Of a DNA stretch of 64,000 nucleotides, positions 58,136 to 64,000 are shown piece after piece (position 1 is the stretch's first letter; each line of letters begins with the position of its first letter). The notes beneath the pieces were generated by a model, which saw nothing but the letters and a program-made list of their open reading frames with translations, was not told the origin of the DNA and did no database searches. The translations under genes and the position numbers were made by a program. Source of the DNA: Magnaporthiopsis rhizophila (lineage: Eukaryota > Ascomycota > Sordariomycetes > Magnaporthales > Magnaporthaceae); assembly GCA_003049465.1 (NCBI GenBank), contig PYSS01000018.1, positions 66,792 to 130,791 on the forward strand, in the 5' to 3' direction.

Positions 58136-58963
58136 GAACCTTGTGAGGTAAAACGTCAAATCGGGAGAGATGAGAGTTAGAAGAGAAAAGACGCGGGGAA
58201 AAGGGGCTGGCTGGTCCGCGCCGTTGTTTTTTGCAGTTGACGAGGCGGCAGGCGTGCATGCAAAAACCCACCACCTAAGACTTCGAGGCGGCTGATAGCC
58301 AAGGAAAGCGGGCGACCAAAGAATGGGACCCGCCGCCGGCGCCTTCCCATTGCTGATGGACTGGATCCCTGTAGGGCCCGCCCCGAGCTGGGAATGGTTG
58401 CTAAGGGATCTGGGGCGGGGAGACAATGGCTTTTCAATGTTCTGCTGCTGCTGCTGCTGCTGCCCCCGGTTCTGGAGTGGAGGCGGCCGGACAACACTTC
58501 ATTGAGCCAGAAGGAAAAGCTTGTGGTAACGCGGCAAGCACCAAGCAAGCAAGCAGCGGCAAGAAAATAACAGCCGCCAGGGGGTGCGCAGGGAGGAAGG
58601 GGACGGCCGTGGGGGACCCGCAAGGCGCGCAAGCACCAGGCGTCGGCTCACCCCCCCAGGTGGGCAAATCAAATCAATCAGACGTCGGGGTCCTGGTCTC
58701 CATCCGGCCTCGTGTGGTGGCCAGGCCCCCTGGGCGATTTTGGGTGCTGGGGGCGTGCCGAAAGTTGCTTGTGCGGGCAGGCTGCTTTTGCCCGCGACGA
58801 GTTCTGCAACCTCCCTTTTTTCTCATCCTTCTTTTTTTTTTTCCCTTCCTTTTCAACCCGACACCACCCTACCTGCCGGCGTATGGTGCGTTCTCGATTC
58901 GACAATAACCTGCGAGCCTTGCATCGCGGCCGTAGAGAGGGCAATTCACAAAGTTGGAGGTGA

Positions 58964-58965
<2 letters not shown>

Positions 58966-58994
<29 letters not shown>
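58966..58994. repeat. poly(T) tract upstream of CK1
   Basis: Twenty-nine consecutive T, about 720 bp upstream of the casein kinase start. Confidence 0.9.
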
Positions 58995-58998
<4 letters not shown>

Positions 58999-59709
58999 CT
59001 TTCTTTTCCCCGTTGGTCCCTCGGGGTTCGCTCTGCTCGGCCCATTCAATCGCTTCCCACCGTCGCCGGGCCTACCCCTTTTTCCCGTTTCCTTTTTCTC
59101 TCTTGCGAGGCTTTTGGTGGCTTGAAAGGGAGAGGAGAGTTTTTGGAGAAACAGACGGTTTCCCGAGCGCCGGGCTCCTTTTTGTTTTCTTTTTTTTCCA
59201 AGCAACACTACCGCCGACCGACCGTCGATTTTTGCAGCAGCTCCGTCTCTGCCACCGTCCCATTCCCCATTCCCCCCAGGTTAGTGTGGTTTTCCAGCTG
59301 GGCGTTGGTCTTGGCTCAATTGGGCCGTTCGGCACGTCGCCTGCATTCTGGCCCGTCCCCACGCGCCGTCTGCCACCCGTTGCCTTCGCTCCCTGCTTTA
59401 GGTCACGCCGATCCCGCCTTACTCATCTTCTCGCTCTGCCACCACCCGACCCCAGGCGACAAAACCGCGCCTTTCTCTTTGGCTTACCCCGTCATTCACC
59501 GCCACTGACATCCTGACCCGTGCCTGCTGCTGTAGAACACGACAATCCCGACGACGCACCGCTCCTGTCGCACTCCTTCCCAGGACACGCGTCGCCGTCT
59601 TCCCGAACAACTGATCCGAGCCGTTTTCTGTCGCCTCGCTCGCTCCCACTGTCGCTAATTTTCTACACAATACCCGCGTCCGGCAACGGACCCCCATTTC
59701 CCAGCCACC

Positions 59710-61297
59710 ATGGCGTCCTCATCATCCAACGTCGTCGGCGTGCATTACCGCGTCGGCAAGAAGATTGGCGAGGGTTCCTTCGGCGTCATCTTCGAGGGCA
59801 CAAATCTGCTCAACAATCAGCAAGTGGCCATCAAGTTTGTGCGTTTCAATCCTTCCCTACTCTTGAGACGGTGCCGGCCTCTGCGGAATACGGAGCTAAC
59901 CTTGCAAATCTCGGCTGTGTGCAGGAGCCGAGGAAGAGTGATGCCCCTCAACTTCGCGACGAGTACCGGACGTACAAGATTCTGGTCGGCTGCCGTGAGT
60001 CGACGCCCGTACATGACCTCGAGACCAGGAGCCATCCTATGGGCGATATGCTAACGAGAACTACACGCTATCCAGCCGGCATTCCTAATGTCTACTACTT
60101 TGGCCAGGAGGGCCTTCACAATATACTGGTCATTGATCTTCTCGGTCCATCTCTGGAAGATCTCTTCGACCACTGCAACCGCCGATTCACAATCAAGACG
60201 GTTGTCATGGTTGCCAAGCAGATGGTATGCTTTGAAGTCTGCCGCGAGAAGTGCCGTGGATTTTGTCGTGCTGACCTCATTCCTCCTCCCCACAGCTATC
60301 CCGTGTCCAGACGATTCACGAGAAGAACCTAATATACCGCGATATCAAGCCCGACAACTTCCTGATCGGACGTCCTGGCACAAAGACGGCCAATGTTATC
60401 CACGTTGTCGACTTTGGCATGGCCAAGCAGTACCGCGATCCCAAGACGAAGCAGCACATTCCTTATCGGGAGCGTAAGTCCCTATCCGGTACCGCCAGGT
60501 ACATGAGCATCAACACCCATCTTGGCCGCGAGCAGTCCCGGCGAGACGACCTCGAGGCCCTCGGCCATGTCTTTATGTACTTCCTCCGTGGCGGTCTGCC
60601 CTGGCAAGGCCTCAAGGCGGCAACGAACAAGCAAAAGTACGAGAAGATCGGCGAGAAGAAGCAGACCACCGTCATCAAGGATCTCTGCGAGGGCTTCCCG
60701 GTTCAGTTCGAGAAATACCTCACGTACGTCCGTAACCTGGGCTTCGAGGACACGCCCGACTACGACTACCTGCGTGAACTCTTCACCCAGGCGCTCAAGG
60801 AGACTGGAGGAGTCGAGGATGGCGAGTATGACTGGATGAAGGTCGGCAAGGACAAGAAGAGCGAATGGGACAGGCAAGCGATGCACAACCCCAACGCCCG
60901 GCCTGGGGCATCTAACATGGAGCTCCACGGAAACTCACGCAACGGCGGCGGCACCCACGCAACCGACCCTCGCGCACGCCTGACCGTCGACCGTTTAAAC
61001 GCCGCGCAGCCCCCGCCTCCTTCACCGATCAAACAGAATCCTGGGAAAGGTCGGCAAAACGCCCCCGGCGCCATCATGGCCCAGAGGGGGAGCGGAGTCG
61101 GGGGTCTCCGGGACATGGCCACGCCGACGGGCTCTACGCAAGCCCAGTTCCAGAACAGCACACAGAACCTGCCGCAGAGGCCGATCCACCAGCAACAGCA
61201 ACACAACATGACGCCGCCCCAGGCCCCTAACAGCCGCCCTGCCGAGCAGCAACCCACGGGCTTCCAGAAGTTCATGAAGACAATCTGCTGTGGCTAG
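59710..61297 (+). CDS. casein kinase 1, membrane-anchored Yck type
   Basis: Ser/Thr protein kinase, four exons: 59710..59838, 59925..59994, 60076..60224, 60296..61297 (449 aa). The Gly loop GEGSFG is at 20-25, the ATP-binding K42, the catalytic loop YRDIKPDN (D132) and DFG (D155). The CK1-specific 'SIN' in place of APE is seen in TARYMSINTHLGREQSRRDDLEAL. After the kinase domain (about 13-300) comes a Gln/Pro/Asn-rich tail that ends FMKTICCG. The C-terminal Cys pair is the palmitoylation site of yeast Yck1/Yck2 and separates this kinase from the Hrr25/CK1-delta branch. It therefore probably acts at the plasma membrane in nutrient sensing, endocytosis and morphogenesis. The ATG has a strong context (CCACCATGGCG). 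Confidence 0.95.
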
Positions 61298-62811
61298 CCG
61301 CCTTCTTGACATCTTGTGCTCAGTACATGTATAGCTCGCTTTTTCGTTCTTTTTTTCCCCCCTTTTCTCTTTTCCCACTCATCGCCCGGCCGGGAGGTAA
61401 TCGTTCCACAGAGGAGCCTCGCCGTTGCCTGGAAGTGTGCTTCTCTGCTCTTGGGAGCGCGCATCTAGACCGCCAACGGGACATTTCCCGGCCATCCCGC
61501 ACGTGGTTTCTTCATCGTCGTCTTGCACCGTTCACACGACTGTTTACTGGGTTATCCCCTTACGATGCATCAGTCCCACGCATTCGCCCTCCCTCCAATC
61601 CGCTGCCTCGTACAAGAAGCGCCCGCCTCGCCCACCGAATCCTGCCACGACCGAGACGGCCCACCCCACCCCGTGGGCCTTGTTCCGTTCTTTTCTCACG
61701 CGTTGTCAAAACCTCGTGGTGATGGTATTGGCATACGTTGGCCTGGGCCTTTGGAGTTGGCTACTGTCCACTTTCTGACTGCGGTACACGGGAAGGGAGG
61801 ACAAGTACAGTTGCCTCGTCTTGTGGTCCATATTCTGCAGTCACCAAGGTCACGCCGTCGATGCTGTGACCCGTGACCAAGTGTGTTGACGGGAAAGTTG
61901 GACAAGCGAGGTTATTCATTTTCTAACGCCATTCAGCCATGACCAAGATCAGCCATACATGCACTTCCTTAATCATTTTGTTGGCCCGCAACACGAGCAC
62001 GGCGCTGGTGACGTTTCTGTTTTTTCTCTTGTTTTCCGTCTCTCTGTCTCGCTCACTGAACGTTTTTGTTTGCATCGGGTCTTATGGCTCTCCTTCCCTT
62101 TTCTACTTCCTTGTTCATAATACGTATAGCAGTTGTTGGAGAGAATGGTTTTGTTTTTGGAGCGGAGAACGAGGCTCCCCGTCGGGTATGTGAAGTTAGC
62201 AAGCCATTCTTTGTGTGTTTGTTGACGTGTAGCGAATGTTCGATTTCTTGTGTGAAATGGGGGGGCAAGCGATAGAGCTCGAGCAAGCTATCAGAGCGCG
62301 TGGAGGAACTTTCAAGTTGTTGATAGATTGAGGTAATGATGAAAACAACGCTCAAACAAAGGGTTTCATAGACACTTGTTATACGACTGATGTCATGATC
62401 CCCGGCCTTCCGCGGCGCCCCATTCTTTCCCTCGTGGCCTTGGAGCGTTCTCTTGGACGAGGGTAGCCTCGAGTAGCTCTGGTGAAATTTCCAGGGCACA
62501 GAGTAAATATCTCCCTCGGTGATGACCATGCGACTTGGCGCACCAAGAGATGGACATATTTGATGCAGATGGTCTGGACACCGGTTCACTTTCCGGATCA
62601 ACGTCACCCCGACACTAGCAGCACGTCCAAGAAACGAACAGGTAGGTAGTTAACTTGGCTGAGAAATGCGGAAGGATATAAACAACTACTCCACAATTCA
62701 CATGCCTCCCTTTCCATTGCCCAAGATCCTGCCGCCACCGATGCCCGAAATTGTACACACAACACAAACACCACGCCTCTTTTATTATTTTTTTAAGGGG
62801 CTATTCTCCTC
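61298..62811. other. convergent intergenic region
   Basis: 3' flanks of the CK1 (+) and p24 (-) genes; long trailers are likely. I see no further gene. The frames present are under 185 codons, overlap each other and have no domain. Confidence 0.6.
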
Positions 62812-63672
62812 TTAGGTGAGCTTCTGCTTGATGAAGAAAGCCCTGAGATGTGAAAGCTGCCAGGCGCAGGTGATGCCGAGGATGGTGAGCTGAATCAGGA
62901 TCCAACGAATAACACGGGCGTTTGTTGATTCGGACTGGTCGCGGAATTCGGCTTCTCGTTCCTGTTTTTTTGGTGTTTCTGTCTTAGTATAACGCAAGCA
63001 ACACATGGCCGGGCCAGCAAGCCCGAGGAGAGGGAGAAGGAAATAGAAGAACACTCACCCTCTGGAACACCTGCTCCCTGCGAATGTCCTGCAGGCGCTG
63101 GTTCAGGTCCTTGATGCGGGTGGCGATGTCCTCGAGCTTGCCCTTGTCGCTGCTCTCGAGGGCCGAGGTCTCGCCTATGGCCAGGTCGAGCGTCAGCCGG
63201 ATGCCGCCGTTGTGGGCCGCCGACGACAGCCAGCCCATCTTGCCGCTGTTGGACGAAGGCGTGAAGCAGAGCTTGTGCTCGCCCGACTCGGCCGCCGTGA
63301 AGGTGAAGCGTCCGCTGCTGCTGCCCTTTTGCGACACGACGCGGTGGTCGCGGTCAAATGTTTCCTGTTTTGTGAACGAGTAGTAGTTAGAGAGGTGATC
63401 AGCATTTTTTCCTCGTCAAGAGGCATGTGGAGGAAAGAAAAGGAGTGGTGGGGGAGGCAAAAGCGCACATCGACCGAGATGTAAATGGCGAGGCCGTCGT
63501 GCTTGGACCATGATTGCCGGTGCTCGTCGTATTCCTCGGCCGTGTAGTGGCCAACCACCAGGGTGTCCTTGGGCAGCTCCTCGTAGAAGCACTTGGGCGC
63601 CGTGCCGTCAATGTAGAAGTAGAGCGCCTGCGCGACGGCGCTCAGCGACAGGAGCGATAGGAGAGGCCTCAT
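62812..63672 (-). CDS. p24 (emp24/gp25L) family cargo receptor, Erp1/TMED9-like
   Basis: Type I membrane protein cycling between ER and Golgi in COPII and COPI vesicles. Three exons, 63672..63469, 63364..63059, 62961..62812 (219 aa). Signal peptide about 1-16 (ending AVAQA). The GOLD domain covers about 17-130 with the conserved C28 in APKCFYEELPKDTLVVGHY and C101 in HKLCFTPSS. A coiled-coil neck (about 135-180, LEDIATRIKDLNQRLQDIRREQVFQRE) and one TM helix (about 188-207, IRWILIQLTILGITCAWQL) follow. The tail ends FFIKQKLT, giving both a diphenylalanine COPII signal and a KxKxx COPI retrieval signal. The 'ALYFYIDGTAPKCFYEE' opening places it in the alpha (Erp1/5/6, TMED4/9) branch. Confidence 0.92.
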
Positions 63673-64000
63673 TGCGCCCGGCTGCGTTCGAAGACGAGGG
63701 ATTGCCTGCCCCGTTTGTCTCGTGCCTCTTGATTAGATATGCCTTCCACACCTTCCAGGCCGTCGTCTTCGTGGTGGTGGTGGTCGTCGTCGGGATTGAA
63801 TGCGCCGAGACTCCCTGATGTCCTTCCAAAGTCGCCCTGGCGTCAAAAGACCCCATGCAGCCGGCGCCTTGCCAAAGCTGCCACGTTAGAGGCAAGTGCT
63901 CGCCAGGGGTGCTGATGGCTGTGTCACGTGCTCTGGTGGGTCGCGTCATCGAGTCTCAATTTACCTGGACAAGAACTCGTGCAGGCTCCCAAAACATTTT
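63673..64000. other. upstream flank of the p24 gene
   Basis: Contains the p24 promoter and a short GTG/GTC-rich run near 63771-63791. The minus-strand frame through here is not supported as an N-terminal extension. The window ends here. Confidence 0.55.

Larger units (their letters stand above)
55455..59709. other. 4.3-kb intergenic region and CK1 leader
   Basis: No gene is supported. It contains poly(A) tracts at 57202-57222 and 58116-58135, (CTG)n at 58442-58462, (AAGC)n near 58541-58556 and poly(T) at 58966-58994. The last 700 bp before the CK1 ATG is strongly pyrimidine-rich (TTTTCTTCC-type), typical of promoters and long leaders of constitutively expressed fungal genes. A 310-codon frame at 58584-59516 here is a low-complexity Phe/Pro/Arg translation and was rejected. 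Confidence 0.55.

Noticed and set aside
58584..59516. 310-codon plus-strand frame upstream of CK1
   Set aside because: Runs through a poly(T) tract and pyrimidine leader, giving Phe runs and Pro/Arg-rich filler; no domain and no conserved start.
1..64000. CRISPR array, bacterial operon, rRNA or tRNA genes
   Set aside because: Intron-rich eukaryotic genes throughout; no spaced direct repeats. B-box-like GTTCGA sequences (for example near 114 and 4440) lack a matching A box and cloverleaf.

Overview
The window is nuclear DNA of a filamentous ascomycete, most likely a Sordariomycete. Genes carry short GT-AG introns (about 50-110 nt), intergenic DNA is rich in pyrimidine tracts, and third codon positions are GC-rich. 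The gene set fits: an ascomycete-type laccase ending in DSGL plus a short tail, a BUD2-type RasGAP, a Yck-type casein kinase with a CC tail, NUP133 and an Erp-type p24 protein. All exon models below were assembled by hand from splice sites and reading phase. Twelve phase-consistent gene models are given, plus one gene with an unresolved 5' end and one probable coding relic.

Layout. 1-12.7 kb: no supportable gene, only simple repeats and long A/T homopolymers, some with N. 12.7-14.0 kb: GC-rich, coding-like but broken. 14.2-15.2 kb (-): hypothetical protein whose start looks frame-disrupted. 15.8-17.9 kb (-): MFS transporter. 18.8-20.5 kb (-): secreted Thr/Val-rich protein. 20.5-24.6 kb: long divergent intergenic region. 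24.6-26.8 kb (+): laccase. 27.9-28.7 kb (+): GPI-anchored protein. 29.2-29.8 and 31.4-31.9 kb (-): two small single-pass membrane proteins. 33.7-35.5 kb (+): tandem-HTH protein. 36.2-37.5 kb (+): 2H phosphoesterase. 39.9-44.6 kb (+): RasGAP. 45.8-47.9 kb (-): CCCH zinc-finger protein with a predicted NYN/PIN-like domain. 47.9-51.1 kb: divergent intergenic region with an AT-rich island. 51.1-55.5 kb (+): NUP133. 59.7-61.3 kb (+): casein kinase 1. 62.8-63.7 kb (-): p24 cargo receptor.

The window has two halves. From 15.8 to 31.9 kb, six consecutive genes encode membrane, secreted or wall-anchored proteins around a laccase, which reads as an accessory cell-surface neighbourhood. From 36 to 64 kb the genes are mostly conserved housekeeping functions: polarity GTPase control, nuclear pore, membrane-bound CK1, ER-Golgi transport and RNA biology. 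The most interesting observations are: the CCCH protein, which looks like a NYN/PIN nuclease-like fold joined to zinc fingers (Regnase-like architecture); a GC-AG laccase intron that is fully in frame and could be retained; the tandem-HTH protein with a coding minisatellite; recurrent TACCTAGGTA palindromes; and the 12.7-kb gene desert.
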